Shown here piece by piece: positions 1 to 13,680 of a stretch of DNA of 64,000 bases. The notes beneath the pieces are model-generated. The model did not search any database. It saw nothing but the letters and a program-made list of their open reading frames with translations, and was not told the origin of the DNA. Source of the stretch: Lentinula raphanica (taxonomy: Eukaryota > Basidiomycota > Agaricomycetes > Agaricales > Omphalotaceae); NCBI GenBank assembly GCA_027919835.1, contig JANVFP010000017.1, positions 1,054,001 to 1,118,000 of the forward strand, given 5' to 3'. How positions within the stretch are numbered: position 1 is the stretch's first letter; every line of letters starts with the position of its first letter. The position numbers and the translations under genes are program-made.

Positions 1-751
1 AGGGAAATCGTTGGTTTCTGAGATTGGGGCTGCCTCTGCAATTTGGGGTGAAAATCCGCCCACAAAAGAATCAGTAGCTTGACTTGAGGAAGTATCTCGT
101 CTTCGACTCGATGTACTTGCAGCACTTCGACGAGACGTACTATCCCGCTCATTCTCGCCGGTGCTGCGAGATACTTGTCTCCGATGTTTCGATGAACGAG
201 AGGAGCGGGATTCGTGTTTGTCACTGCCAATTTGTCGATAGATTGATTGTTTACTACGAAGACCTTGCAGTAAGCCTGTGATGATTTGCCTCACAGTTGG
301 AAGGTAATATTCGAGGTTTTCCGGGGTAGCATCTTCAGCTAGACACTGTTCCAGTACACCTCGCAAGTCATCTGGTACCGACATTAATTCGCTGCAATAT
401 TGATCAGTTCAAGATGATAAAAGAGCCACAGATCACAGACGCACCTCATATCAATGTTGAAGGCACCGAACGCGGCCACAGCAGCGTTAAAATCATTCCC
501 TAAACGCACATATACGTCGCTCACGTATGTTTCAGGGACTTCTGTCTTGCTCCATTGTGTAAGCGACTCCAGAAGCTGCTTGATTGCTACTAAAAGACGG
601 GTGACTGCTGTCTCTACTGCAGGCTATATATGACGCAACGTGAGCGAAAAGTATAATCCCAGGATGATGTTGAACAACATACATTTGCAGTCCGTGTACT
701 ACGCGAAGATGATGAAGATTGTCGACCATTGCTGTAGGAGGAGCTTGACAT
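1..751 (-). CDS. Bud6/Aip3-like actin-interacting polarity protein, N-terminal part (runs off left edge)
   Basis: Three exons are readable on the minus strand: 683-751, 445-623 and <1-391. The start at 751 gives a Ser-rich leader (MSSSSYSNGRQ). An in-frame ATG further upstream (near 862) would lengthen it by about 37 residues. Exon 2 encodes the family signature TAVTRLLVAIKQLLESLTQW followed by VSDVYVRLGNDFN. This block is the conserved N-terminal region of fungal Bud6/Aip3. Exon 3 continues with a predicted helical stretch (VPDDLRGVLEQCL, YYLPTVRQIITGLLQGL) and then a long Ser/Arg-rich linker. Known family members bind actin and formins and help nucleate actin cables at growing tips. The C-terminal actin/formin-binding core lies outside the window. 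The assignment rests on motif recognition, not a search. Confidence 0.8.
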
Positions 752-999
752 TGTAGCCAAGTCAAAGAGTAGATGATTGTCGAAGCTGAAATGTGAAGAT
801 TGAGGCGGTGAGGAGGAAGGACATAAATCGGTTTCTCGTGGAAGCCTCAAACACAAAAGCAAACTTCGAAAGATGGTATACGATGGTCTACGTGGGAACT
901 ATCTTAGGCCGAGAGTAATGCCGAGAATCACACAACAATCTTCTCCAAGTTCAAACTTCAAATTGTACGATCATGATGTTGGATCAGTGAATAAAGGCT

Positions 1000-2560
1000 A
1001 AGCAGAGGAAGGACAAGCAAAGATGGCAAACTTGATCATGAGTAACTGATCCACCAACTCACGACCGGCTTCATCTTGTCAAAATTAAAAGTGGACACCG
1101 CATGTACGATTCTCGATCTTAGCCTGGACGCTCAGCTTGTGGTCGGTACAGACTGCGATAATTTTCGAATTGTCTACAACACCTGCCTAAGTTCTACCGA
1201 AGTAGTCCTCAAAAACAATGTACTCGTTGGGAACGAAACCATTGGAAGCAACAGTGAAGGGGTCCGAATCTAACGCAACCCACTTTCAAGGGCCGCTTGG
1301 AGTCGTCAGCCGTGATGGAAGCACTGGCAGAGGGGTGGTATGCCGATACCATGCAACCATAAGCTGAGGAAGTGGTGGTGAGCAAGTAGTCCAAGCAGCA
1401 AAGAATAAGGTGCAAACTGACCGTCCGCGTCAAGAGTCTTTGCTCAGTGGCGGCAGTGTATCGTATGACATCAGTAGGGATAGTATATTCGATGGCCTTC
1501 CTCACTCCTGGGAGGATCCAAACAGAGGGATCGATCATCAGTAATGGTAGCAGCAGCTTCAACATGCCAGATCTCAAATCCTCGTCCTCAATCGATAAAA
1601 CGACGACCTAGATATGACGCTCGTCCAGGCAAATACAACAAATTCAATCATCCAGTGCATCGTTGGCAGAAGACGTGATTGACGGAGCGTTGAATTTCCC
1701 CGAAGTTGTAGCTCCGTAGGGAATGAATCGAGTAAAGCAGAGCCATCATCGTGGAATGCATCAACAAAGATTAAAATGAATACCTCAAATGCCTGAACCT
1801 CGTCCGAGTCCTTCTGATGAGGGAAGACAATCATCAACTTTGTGGCTTGAATTTCGCGAGATGATCAGTAGCACGTTTGCCATGAGTAGCAGCGATAACG
1901 GGCTCAACACTTTGGCCTATATCTTTGAGGTAGCAACCTTCCCAATGTTCCCAAAAGGTGGGATCCGTCCGGTCTGAATCAACAAGCTCGAAGCAAGCAA
2001 TAACGAACGCGGGCATGAAAGAAGTTACAGGAGGTCCTTCGAGAAAGGGGGGATTCAGCGAAGAGCACAGGGCGTCGTACCGGTTTCGAAATAACGTTGC
2101 AGGAGTTTCATAGTAGAACCAGCAAAGGACCGGAATGTCGATGTAAATTTCCAAGAGAGCGTGGGAATTTGCAATTCGCTCGACGCTTTGCCTTCGACCC
2201 TCATAGTAGCACTCAGATCAAGCTCAAGCCGTCCAAACCCTGTCTGCGAACCGCAAACGAACTTTGGGTCTCAGGTAACAAGATTCCCTTTGCGCCGCAA
2301 AAGCGAATAGAAATCTCAACAGAGTTCCGTCACTGTTGGTGTGGACTATTTTTCCTGATACGGAAACTCGGCTTAATGCACTGTTCCGCCATTGTACCAA
2401 GCTTGGAAAGTTTGGTTTGGATGTCAGGAGAATGAGCCTCGTTCTGACGCAGGATAGTGAAGTAATTCTGGCGATGAACGGTCTCTTACTATGTTTGGGT
2501 TCTACCTTCCCCAGACATCCCAGGGCTTTCGGTCATCGACAGGGTATCTGAATAATGCCA
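1000..2560 (-). CDS. Unresolved multi-exon gene or gene remnant, product not recognised
   Basis: Several protein-like blocks lie on the minus strand but in different frames. One spans about 1910-2250 (includes YYEGRRQSVERIANSHALLE and LCWFYYETPATLFRNRYDAL). Others are near 1780-1850 (KLMIVFPHQKDSDEVQAFE), 1440-1600 (LRSGMLKLLLPLLMIDPSVW) and 1090-1290 (DPFTVASNGFVPNEYIVFED). Plausible GT/AG sites separate some of them, but no single set of introns gave a continuous frame. It may be a real gene with unusual splice sites, two genes, or a decayed copy. I do not recognise the family and give no function. Confidence 0.3.
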
Positions 2561-2772
2561 GTTACGATACTACGTGGTGGGTTTACTAAGATAAGAGCTC
2601 AAAGGTGCTTGTATGTAAAGGTTATCCTCTCATCCACGACTGCTGCTGACATACCTCCAAGTTTGTGTTCAAACGGACTAAGACCGGATCTACCGTCATA
2701 TAGAGTCGAATGATATATAAACGGTACTCATGTTGAAAGAGGAATCTTCAATCTCATTTCCTTGTGCCCACA

Positions 2773-5359
<2,587 letters not shown>

Positions 5360-5464
5360 TAATACATAGTATAATGTGTGTGCAATGTGCATGGAAATGG
5401 CGAAAGACTGGAGGAAAACCAAAGCATACATGAATAGCAAATACATAGAATGAAAGGGGATGTT

Positions 5465-8289
5465 TCATATTTTCCGTCTGCGTCCAACTGGTGGAGCATC
5501 TGCGCTACCAACAGGAACTCTTCGCGGCGCGCTAATACCTCGTCCGAAATTTGGAGCCCTTGTATTCGTGCTCTTGATTTCTCTGTCAGCAACCCTCGAA
5601 TCTGGATTAGCGACTGCAGAGGAATGGCCTGAATTTTCTTTTTCATTATCTTCCGTGATCGTCAGGTTTACATGTTCTCTCTTCGACGCTGTCTTCACAA
5701 CTGGAGGAGGACCTGTGGATCTTGCTTTTGTCTTCGTCCCCACTCCTTTATCGACGGAAGCTCGAGATTTAGGCACTCCCACAGTGGAACCAGAGGAAGG
5801 TAGTCGGGCTCTGTTTGTCGTCGATTTAGATGAACGAGGTTTTCGGGTGGCGTTACTGGGCACCTCTTGCTCTTGCGAAGACTTCGGCATTTTGAACACA
5901 GGAGGTTCTGGTGGTGAGTCCGAGATACCTAGCTGTTGTGCTAATGTCAACCCTCCTTCGTCGTCAGACGATGCCCTTGACCGAGATACTGGTGGGAATA
6001 GTTCAGCTGCTATTAGCTCATCTTCCTCTATGAGGGCTTCCAAGCCCCGAGATCCAGAATCAGTCTCTGAGGCGTTATTGGAAGGCGAGTCCGGCGAATT
6101 TCCTAACATGAGTATACGGCTTAACGGACTAGGTCTGACGGGCGAATAAGCGTGTATCATATGGTTCGCGAGAGGTTTGGCCACTGGGAAGGGGAAAGCG
6201 CGACGAGCTTCAGCCAAGGGTGTACTGGGGCCCGGAACCGCGTCTGATGCAGGTGACGGGGCGGCATGAGTTCTGTGATCTTCACTCGGTTCATTAGATG
6301 TATGAAGTGATGGCGTAGGGAGTAGGATAGTGGGAGCGGCGGAAAGTAGTAGAGAGGGCTTAGGAGGTGGTAAGGAAGCACTGGGAGACGGTGGAGGTAA
6401 CACAAATGCCGTTGGAAGTAAAGATTCTGTGCTAGAGCTAGTGGGCAGGTTGAGCGGAGGGGCCTCGACTGATATTGAAGGCAGCAGTCGAGGTATGAAT
6501 TCAGTTTCAAAGGATGGCTCGGTATCCTTTCTCGTCTTAGATGGAGAAAGGGAAAATGAAGATGTAGAAGATCGTCTTCTGGCATGACCCACTCGCGTTG
6601 TCCTTCTGTGAGCCTTGCCAACGTTTACTTGGAATGTCTTAGCAGAATATTGTGTTTTTCGTGGGGACGATCTAGGCTTGTGTGTAGACGTCGCTGCTAG
6701 TTTTGCAATGGTATTGGTCTCTATATCATCTTCTGTGGGCAAGTGTTCTGTATATGTCTCGATATGTGCGGACTCATGCGTTATTCGAGGGCGGGTTCTT
6801 TCATCCTTCTAGAAAAAGAGAATCAGGCTCATGGACCGGGAAGCAAGACGACAAAAAAGCACACACCTCAACGCGAACTAGATCTTTCCCAATTTGGACG
6901 GTTGTATCAGTTTCCGTCAGACGTTCATCTTTTGAATTCCTTCGGACGGGCAAGGTTTTCCGTTCTTTGTTCTGCGAAGAGGCTGCAACAATTTCTGGTT
7001 CACCACTCATAGTCTCTCGTACCCTCGAATGACCTGGATACCCGGTCATTCGTTTAGTACGCGATGTGATTTCATTTGCGAAATACCTACGTGAATCATC
7101 TTTCGATGGCTTGATTGCTTGATCCAGTTGCTCGATTTCAGATTGTGGAGGTGCAGGGGATATTGAAGGTGAAGGAGTGGTTGAGTTTGTGGAAGAGGAC
7201 AAGATGTCGAGGACTTCTCGTAAACGCGCAAGTGAGGATGACAAAGTCGCAGAGGTGAAGTCTGGAGGTGATAGCGGGAACAGTTCCGGTAGCGTCATAG
7301 ACGTCGGCTGTCAACGGGCATTCATACTAGCGCAGATAGATAATGAATGATTAAACTCACGACCTCTACTCCACAAGCTGGCTGCGAGGAGTTTTGCTGC
7401 ATCTGAAAAGCGATGTTTTGAACTTCGTTGACAGCCTTCAAGAGCATTTTCCTCAACCCCAAGTTGTCTTTGCCTAATTGCTCGCGTGCCTTTTCGGCTT
7501 CCTCAAGTGCAACCTCCAAGTAGCTCTTGCCTTTCCCAAAAACCGGAACTGCTGGATCAACGGCAGCATTGATACTCGGACCGAAGCGTAGTCCGCTAGC
7601 AGTAGAACTGAGTTTCGCCTGGGCATCAGAAATTTTGGTCCATCTGTCCATAGTGCGCTCGATCTCCTTCTCCTTCTTCTTGAGTTCGGCTTGGTGGGTA
7701 GCTCGAATTGTTTGCAGAGCAGAACGTGTGCGCTGTAGTTCCGCATTAGAAAGTTTGTGTGCTGCTTCAGCGGCTCGCAGCGTCTTTGTAGTCGAACTAG
7801 GGGTTTGTCAGAAATACCCAATGACTGTAAGAAGAAACCACACACGCAAGACGAGATTTTTGCAAATTCACTTCACGTTCCAAGTTCGCTGCAGATTCTG
7901 AGGCGGTTTTGTGCATAGAGGTCATTCTTTCGTGATCATATCGGAGAGTTCGCAGCTCGGTTGTCAGTTGCTCTGTCCTTGACATATCTTTCTATCATGA
8001 CTTTCAGAAAACACGAAGGATTGATTGAATCGAAACTGACCATCCTTTGAGCCAGCAAGTCTAAGAAGCATTTCACTGTCTTATCCATATCCTCTTTTGG
8101 TATTCCAGATAAACAGAGTCCTGGAGTTGAGGCGAACCCGTGAGCAATGAGCTGAGAGTTGACATATTGAAGACTCGATGTCGAAACGAATGAATCGTCG
8201 GAAATTTGAGAAGAAGGAGAACCGAAGCCAGAAGTTTCAGAGCCTTCAGAGTTCCAATGTACAGTTTTGGTTGCCACCGGCGTCGCCAT
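5465..8289 (-). CDS. Msd1/SSX2IP (ADIP)-like coiled-coil microtubule-anchoring protein
   Basis: Six exons (8041-8289, 7846-7991, 7361-7796, 7091-7307, 6867-7033, 5465-6808) join to 852 residues. The start is the ATG at 8289. The N-terminus has a segment typical of the ADIP family (LQYVNSQLIAHGFASTPGL). It is followed by long coiled coil in exons 2-3 (EQLTTELRTLRYDHERMTSM, ELKKKEKEIERTMDRWTKI, SYLEVALEEAEKAREQL). The C-terminal half is low-complexity, rich in Ser, Pro, Arg and Lys. Known relatives (S. pombe Msd1, human SSX2IP) anchor microtubule minus ends at spindle poles. The family call rests on the N-terminal segment and architecture. The last exon is unusually long and unconserved-looking. 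Confidence 0.7.
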
Positions 8290-9460
8290 TGTCGCCAAGC
8301 TCTGCTTTGTCGTTCTAGTCGACGTTGAACAGTCTGGCCCCTGGGAAGTTCGAAGAAATTGTTCGATCCGACTCGGACCGGGGAAGGAACGCGTTCGTCA
8401 TGTGATCGAGTACCCGTGTGACCCGTGTCTCTAGCCTGGCTAGCCGTCTTGTAGTTCAAGAAGAAAAAATCGTTCTTGAATAAAGCCTGGTGGTAAGGGT
8501 TCGAAGGACCCCCATGGGTACATGCCGTGACGTTGCCGCTGAAGTAATATATTGATGACATAAGATTTCAGGAACACAATCTGTGCAACGGTGAATGAGC
8601 AGCGAAGAAAATTTCGAGAACAACGAGCAAAAGCCTTCGACAGTGCTTATTTCAGCTCAGAAAATGCTCTAGGAGGTGTATCTGTGCAAAACCTAATGCT
8701 ACCATGACACTGGGCTGCTAGATCTTCTCTGAGAGAGTTTTCTAAAGTTGCACCACCATAAGAGTTCAAATGACCGCCATTAACCACAATGTAAGCCAAA
8801 AACATCTTACTGTACATGCAGTAGACTCATGTAGGAGTAAGAGCTGTGTATCAATAATGAGTCAGGTTCTAGGAAGCAAAGCCAACGACGTTCAAACGAT
8901 AATGTACAAAAGGTCCTCGGCCGGCAAGACAGCGGAGTTTCAACTGGGGACCCATGGGGGTCCCTCAAGCCCTTGCAATCAGTCTACCGTGTCTCAGAGT
9001 CAGTGGCACTGGCAGTGCCGCTGCCCGCATGCTGCTTAGAACGACCTAAGAACGACTCTGAGTCTTCACAGCTCTTCACGAACTTCGACGTTACTCTCTG
9101 GTATAACCCTTCGGGACCAGCAATGGCCTAAAATGGAAAACTCAGGCTACTGAATAATGCGATGGATCATGGCTCTGGCTGCCTCTTTCTCTCTTTTGGC
9201 CCGGTGATAACTGAACGATTATCCACAGTACTCGAACACTCGGCACACTAATACTGATAGTCGATGAAGCCGTACAAAGCAACGTTATCCAGGGATCAAG
9301 AATTGAAAAAAGCAGATGTATACTAGCTATTATTACTAGGTAATACATCCCGAAGTCAAAGAGATAATCGATGATAAAGTCCTCCTTGATCTTCGCCATT
9401 GAAGGCCTGTCGTGTATGTAAGTTCAACAGTCTCTCTCTATCCTCAGATTCCTGCGCGAC
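8290..9460. repeat. Intergenic region with a 25-bp inverted repeat (8495-8519 / 8950-8974)
   Basis: No convincing gene is seen here. Two arms of 25 nt, centred on CCATGG, are inverted copies of each other with 22 of 25 matches and lie about 430 bp apart. This is the layout of a foldback or MITE-like relic. No clear target duplication was found. A hydrophobic 85-codon ORF at 9142-9399 (-) shows no intron or family signal and is not called. Confidence 0.45.
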
Positions 9461-10065
9461 TTAGTTCTCGGCCTAGAACGCAAACGTCAAAAAGTGTTTC
9501 AATCCAAGATTTTTTGCTCACTTTTGCGTAGTATGTCGTAAAAAATTCATCAGGATCAGCAACCGCTCTAGCAGCAACCATGACCTGTTCAAAGTTCGAC
9601 ATCTGTACGTTCAAGAGAATGTGAGCAAAAGGACTTACATCATCAGCAAATGCTCTTTTGGCACGTTCGACTGCTTTTGCATAATATGTGGTGAAAAATT
9701 CGTCTGGATCAGCCACAGCCCGTCCAACAATAGCTCGTTCCGCGATAGAACGCTCAACTTCAGAACGTTCTACAGCTTTCGCGTAGTAGGTGGTGAAAAA
9801 TTCGTCGGGATCTGCGACAGCGCGCTCTACAGCTTTGCTGTAGTAGGTGGTGAAGAACTCGTCGGGATCGGCGACGGCCCGTTCGACAGCCTTGCTGTAG
9901 TAAGTCGTGAAGAACTCATCGGGGTCGGCGACTGCACGAGCCTTCAAGGAAGATAGGTCAGCTTTTTCTGAAGCTCGTGCAAGGGATACTGACCGCTTTC
10001 TCGAGAGGAGCGGCGCAAGCTACCGCAGCGCACAACAGGAGACTAAACGCGGAGGTGAACTTCAT
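9461..10065 (-). CDS. Secreted repeat precursor protein, candidate dikaritin-type RiPP precursor
   Basis: Four exons (9994-10065, 9639-9941, 9522-9584, 9461-9472) encode 149 residues. Residues 1-19 or so form a classical signal peptide (MKFTSAFSLLLCAAVACAAP). Then come five copies of the unit AVADPDEFFTTYYSKAVER, at 27-45, 46-64, 65-83, 99-117 and 132-149. The last is cut short and ends AKAEN. Ser alternates with Ala after YY. Between copies 3 and 4 are three pentapeptides ending in Arg (SEVER, SIAER, AIVGR). A single dibasic site (AKR) occurs at 118-120. Fungal dikaritin precursors such as those of ustiloxin, phomopsin and asperipin share this plan: signal peptide plus repeated Tyr-containing cores beside UstYa genes. 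The likely core is FFTTYY or a flanking extension of it. No domain homology is needed for the call; the repeats and neighbours carry it. Acceptors for exon 3 are ambiguous (AG at 9585 or 18 nt upstream). The sequences of all copies differ almost only at silent sites. Confidence 0.85.
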
Positions 10066-10903
10066 CTCGTATCTTCTGGATGTTCTAGTGAGGATTCTAG
10101 AACCAAGGTGGCCTTTTATAATCCAAATAATCACACTTTGGGGCCAAAACTTTTGTCACACCAGCAATACTACTCAGGCTCCTCCTGGATTTGTTATTTT
10201 TCAACTTATACCATCAACCGTTGAGGGATAGATCTTCGTCAACGGCTTTCTGGTAGCACCGGACGTCCGTATGTGTACTTGCAAAGTTCGTTCCACTGGT
10301 AGAACTCCAATCGATTGCGATTGTAGTGATGCCACTCAGTCCATTGACCGCGACATTTCCCTGAACAATGAACATAGCCGTCCCTTCCCGGTGCATACGG
10401 CTATTAACCCCAAGGGCCAAAATTCTAACACTGCAATACATATGCATAGGATTTCAGACGATGATCTATCGCAGCAAATACAAATGAACAGAGGGGCTCC
10501 AAACATTGCAGTGTAAAAACTTACAGAGGTGGAGAGTCTTGGAGAGCTTGGGCCAGCGCTCAACGTGGTATGTGATGTTCCATATATTTCGAACGGGTAT
10601 CTCTGATCGCTGATTTGCTACTTTGAACTGAGAACATTCAAAAGAGTAACGACAAAGAGATCTAGCAATCGGTAATCCTGCACGCCGCACGGGGTTTTCT
10701 GACCGATGACTTTTCCTTTGAAAGGGTCATTGTAGGTCATTGCTATCCTGAGTGGATGATCCTCAACTCATTCTATTTCGCTACACATTTTCTTCGCAGT
10801 GAGAATTGACTCTGGTTGCTAATTTGGCAACTTATGTTGGTCATTCTCTTCCTTCAAGCTATTGCTCCTGATCACCCCCACCAGAACCCTGGAGTTCTCA
10901 TTC
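10066..10903. other. Divergent promoter region between precursor and first UstYa-like gene; no resolved gene
   Basis: This 838-nt stretch should hold the promoters of the precursor (leftward) and of the UstYa-like gene at 10904 (rightward). On the minus strand, 10228-10447 contains a protein-like ORF (GNVAVNGLSGITTIAIDW) with possible upstream splice sites near 10510-10560. I could not join it to a start codon in frame, so it is not called as a gene. Confidence 0.4.
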
Positions 10904-11853
10904 ATGGACACTCAGCATTCAAACTGCTACCCACCCGTACAGGACGATGATATCACACCCTTCCAAAAACATCGATATCGTCCACTGACAACCTGGATTG
11001 GTTGTGGAAAGTATAATAACGAGGAGATCAAACTGCTTTTCCTGTCGACACTGATCGGATTCGCCTTGTTCTCTGTCTGTGGTCTTGTTGTTTTCCTTCA
11101 TGTCCCCGAGTGTATCCCCACTGCACCCGGGGAGTACTTCTACTGTGAAGAATCCATACCATTGTCGTTTCTCCATTGGAATGCTGACTGCGACTCTGAT
11201 TTATAGCTCCTGCGCAAGACCAGGTCAGATATGAGGAACGCCGATTTGACTTGGCCCGAATGCCAGATGCACCGACGCCGTTTCAAGCGACGCCTTCCGA
11301 AGAGTTAGATGAACTCTGGAAGGATCTATTTCGATGTCAGCTTTGTCTCACGGGCCTTTGGTTCGCATCGGACTCATGATTTGACTTTCGTTTGTTTGTA
11401 GATAGCGTCAATCAAATACCCAAGACTCAAGCTCGTTTTCTCCAGCCCAAAACCGTACCAATACCTGGCGATACGAGCAACTACATTGTCGGTCTTGATA
11501 TGTTTCACCAGATTCACTGCCTTGTACGTATGCCCCTGTAATGTTTGCCTATCCGAATAATTCATCTTGAAGACCCTCAGTATTCTATTCACAAAGTTCT
11601 CAACCCGGACTACTATCCAAAGATCTGGGAAGATCATTCCAGTCATTGCATTGAGCTTCTTCGAGAGGCCATCATGTGCTCTGGCTCCATTACGCCTTTG
11701 GTTTGGCAGTGGAACGATACGCTGGGAGAAGCAGAAATGAGATGGGACGTTGTTCATACTTGTAGATCATTCGATTTGGTACACAAATGGGCGAAAGACA
11801 ACCAGCTAAGGAGGTTGTTCTTGACTGACGTACACGTAGAGGATGATTTGTAG
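10904..11853 (+). CDS. UstYa-like (DUF3328) oxidase, cluster copy 1
   Basis: Exons 10904-11144, 11207-11335, 11402-11523 and 11581-11853 give 254 residues. There is a short cytosolic leader and a transmembrane helix at about 43-66 (LLFLSTLIGFALFSVCGLVV). The DUF3328 region follows, with the two hallmark HxxHC motifs: HQIHC at 159-163 and HSSHC at 183-187. The family block LVWQWNDTLGEAEM and a C-terminal HTCRSF are also present. UstYa-type proteins catalyse oxidative cyclisation, hydroxylation or halogenation in fungal peptide pathways; the histidines probably bind metal. The intron positions (phases 1, 1, 0) are shared with the other copies. It is divergent from the repeat precursor, as expected for a co-regulated RiPP pair. 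Its substrate is inferred from position only. Confidence 0.88.
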
Positions 11854-12040
11854 AAATTGGGATACTATCCATTGCGTCGACTTAGGAGTTGACCCATTTT
11901 ACGTCTCAGTGAGCATCCAGCAATGAAAATTAGTTGGTTCGGGATATCGCGACTTGCTCAATCTCCCTCTCGACCGTTTTAGGTATGATTATATGAGCCA
12001 ATGAGTATGTATAACACGAGAGCCTGTGGGCATACTATTT

Positions 12041-12949
12041 CTACCAATATTTCGTGTCGTCAACATCCAGAGTCATTTCTACTCCTGCGTCCAGCTGTCG
12101 CTCCTTCGCCCACTGTCGTATCGCTCCAAAATCTCGACATGTATATGCATTCGTATCAGAGAGCTCAAATTCTTTTGTGTCGGGATTCCGAGAATATACC
12201 ATAGAGTTGATATCCGTGGTGCACATGAGTGATTGTCGAAGGCTATCGATACACCAAGATAACCTGGCAGAGGATGGTTGTTGAGAGGGGTATTCGTTCG
12301 AGTGGACGAACCTCCGGATGTCATCCTAGGAAATCAGCATCAATGAAGAGACTGTACATCATTGATAGGGGAGGAAGTATGACTAACGAGGCAATGTAGT
12401 TGGCTGAAGACATCAAGCTCGACGAGGTACACCGGTTCAACATGAGCACTTGCACTAGCTGCTCGACTATGATGTCCATGCGATTTGAATGCACTTGTAG
12501 GATATAATGGATCTGGTTGATTTGAAAGCAAAGAGGCCTCGTCCTTTGTGAGCACAGATTTGCTGACTACAGTAAGAGCGTTGAGCTCGAGTTGACATCA
12601 TGGATTTGGAAAGCCCTCTCACAGTTGTACAGCTCAGCCCAAGCTTGATCTACTTCATCTCCGGCCCCTTTGTATGGCGTGACATGTTGAAAGGTTAGCT
12701 CCTGGACTTCGTAGTGAACGATATCATCTGCGGGTGCTGGAAGAAAGAAATGATCATTCAACGTTGAGCTATGTAAGTTCAAGAGAAAGATGACGAACAC
12801 ATAATGTGATTCGGTCTCAACGGAGAAAACTCTTCGTATAAACGATGCCTGAATACGTTGAAAGCAGTGAGAAACACAATGAGCACCCATTGGACGACCA
12901 AGACTATCCGAAGGGTGCGAGTCGGAATGTTGAACGAGGGGAAGTTCAT
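12041..12949 (-). CDS. UstYa-like protein, cluster copy 2, with degenerate metal-binding motifs
   Basis: Exons 12799-12949, 12623-12736, 12388-12566 and 12041-12325 give 242 residues. The first donor is GTTCGT, needed to keep the frame. The N-terminus is short, followed by a membrane helix (IVLVVQWVLIVFLTAFNVF). The family fold is recognisable (SPADDIVHYEV, CIDSLRQSLMCTTDINSMVY, TCRDFGAIRQWAKERQL). However, the first motif reads SQLHC (143-147) in place of HxxHC. The second reads RLSWC (169-173), losing both histidines. The gene is otherwise open and correctly spliced, so it is not an obvious pseudogene. It may be an inactive partner subunit or have changed chemistry. It lies tail-to-tail with copy 1. 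Confidence 0.82.
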
Positions 12950-13680
12950 GGTATTCTGTCTTCGTGTTCCTTTCGAGCCAAGGACTATGTTGACGGAGCC
13001 ACTTTCCTGGTCACTTCCAGAGTCATTATCTTGGTCAATCGGGACGGCTCAGCCCTTGTGGGAAGCGCTGGTAAAGGGCTGTAGGGGGTTAAGCAAATTT
13101 ACGGGTTCGAATGGACCGGCGATAGATTCTCCTTCAACATTTCCGCTTTACCCCGGCTGATAAGCTATGAGCGCTGAATACAGAATCGACAAAGAAGAAC
13201 CTAGCACAGCTTTAGCGATAACACCAGTACCGGTATTCACTGAGTTTTGCAAAGCTCCACAGACTGGGGTTAGTGACTTGCTGTTACTTGGCGTTGTCAT
13301 ATATTGTAGAACATCTGTATAGAATTGTGGAACAGTAGGGAGCCCATCCTAGCCCATCCCGCGTTTGGGAGAGAGACCCTGTGCAAGTGTTTAGCGGACA
13401 AAAACCAGACAAATGTACAGCATGATCAGATACCTAGACAGAATACAACAGTTGAGCAAGGACTCCTCTCGGTTCAGAGCAGAACAGTGCATACGTACAT
13501 ACAATTCGTTGACGTTGTAATTTCCTTAAAATATTGCCCCCAGATTTTAGTAAATCTAATCATCAAGAAACATCGGCCATAAAGATTGTCACTCGTCACA
13601 GTAAGAGAAACGCAAATATGCAAACCTGAGATAATAACCCGAATTCAGGTTTCTCGTCCGTTCCACTTCTGTTCTCAAGC
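12950..13680. other. Divergent intergenic region between UstYa-like copies 2 and 3
   Basis: This 731-nt region separates two divergently transcribed genes and should contain both promoters. I see no ORF with family features, no repeat and no RNA gene in it. Confidence 0.5.

Noticed and set aside
1600..1700. RING-finger-like string CCICLDERHI in the minus-strand frame
   Set aside because: A stop codon lies directly before it and the remaining Cys/His ligands are missing.
5460..6149. 229-codon plus-strand ORF opposite the Msd1-like last exon
   Set aside because: Mirror of the low-complexity coding exon on the minus strand; no start context or family features.
8490..8520. tRNA-like GGTTCGAAGGACC string
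   Set aside because: Resembles a T-arm only; no acceptor stem, D-arm or anticodon arm can be drawn around it.
9142..9399. Hydrophobic 85-codon ORF downstream of the repeat precursor (-)
   Set aside because: No homology that I recognise and no splice context; a hydrophobic stretch of this size is expected by chance in AT-rich spacer.
9461..10065. Repeat protein as an alpha-factor-like or CaaX mating pheromone precursor
   Set aside because: No KR-(EA)n spacers, no C-terminal CaaX box, and the neighbours are UstYa-like genes, not receptor or transporter genes.
10228..10690. Possible small gene on the minus strand between precursor and UstYa-like copy 1
   Set aside because: The last block is protein-like, but no start codon and splice combination gave a continuous frame.
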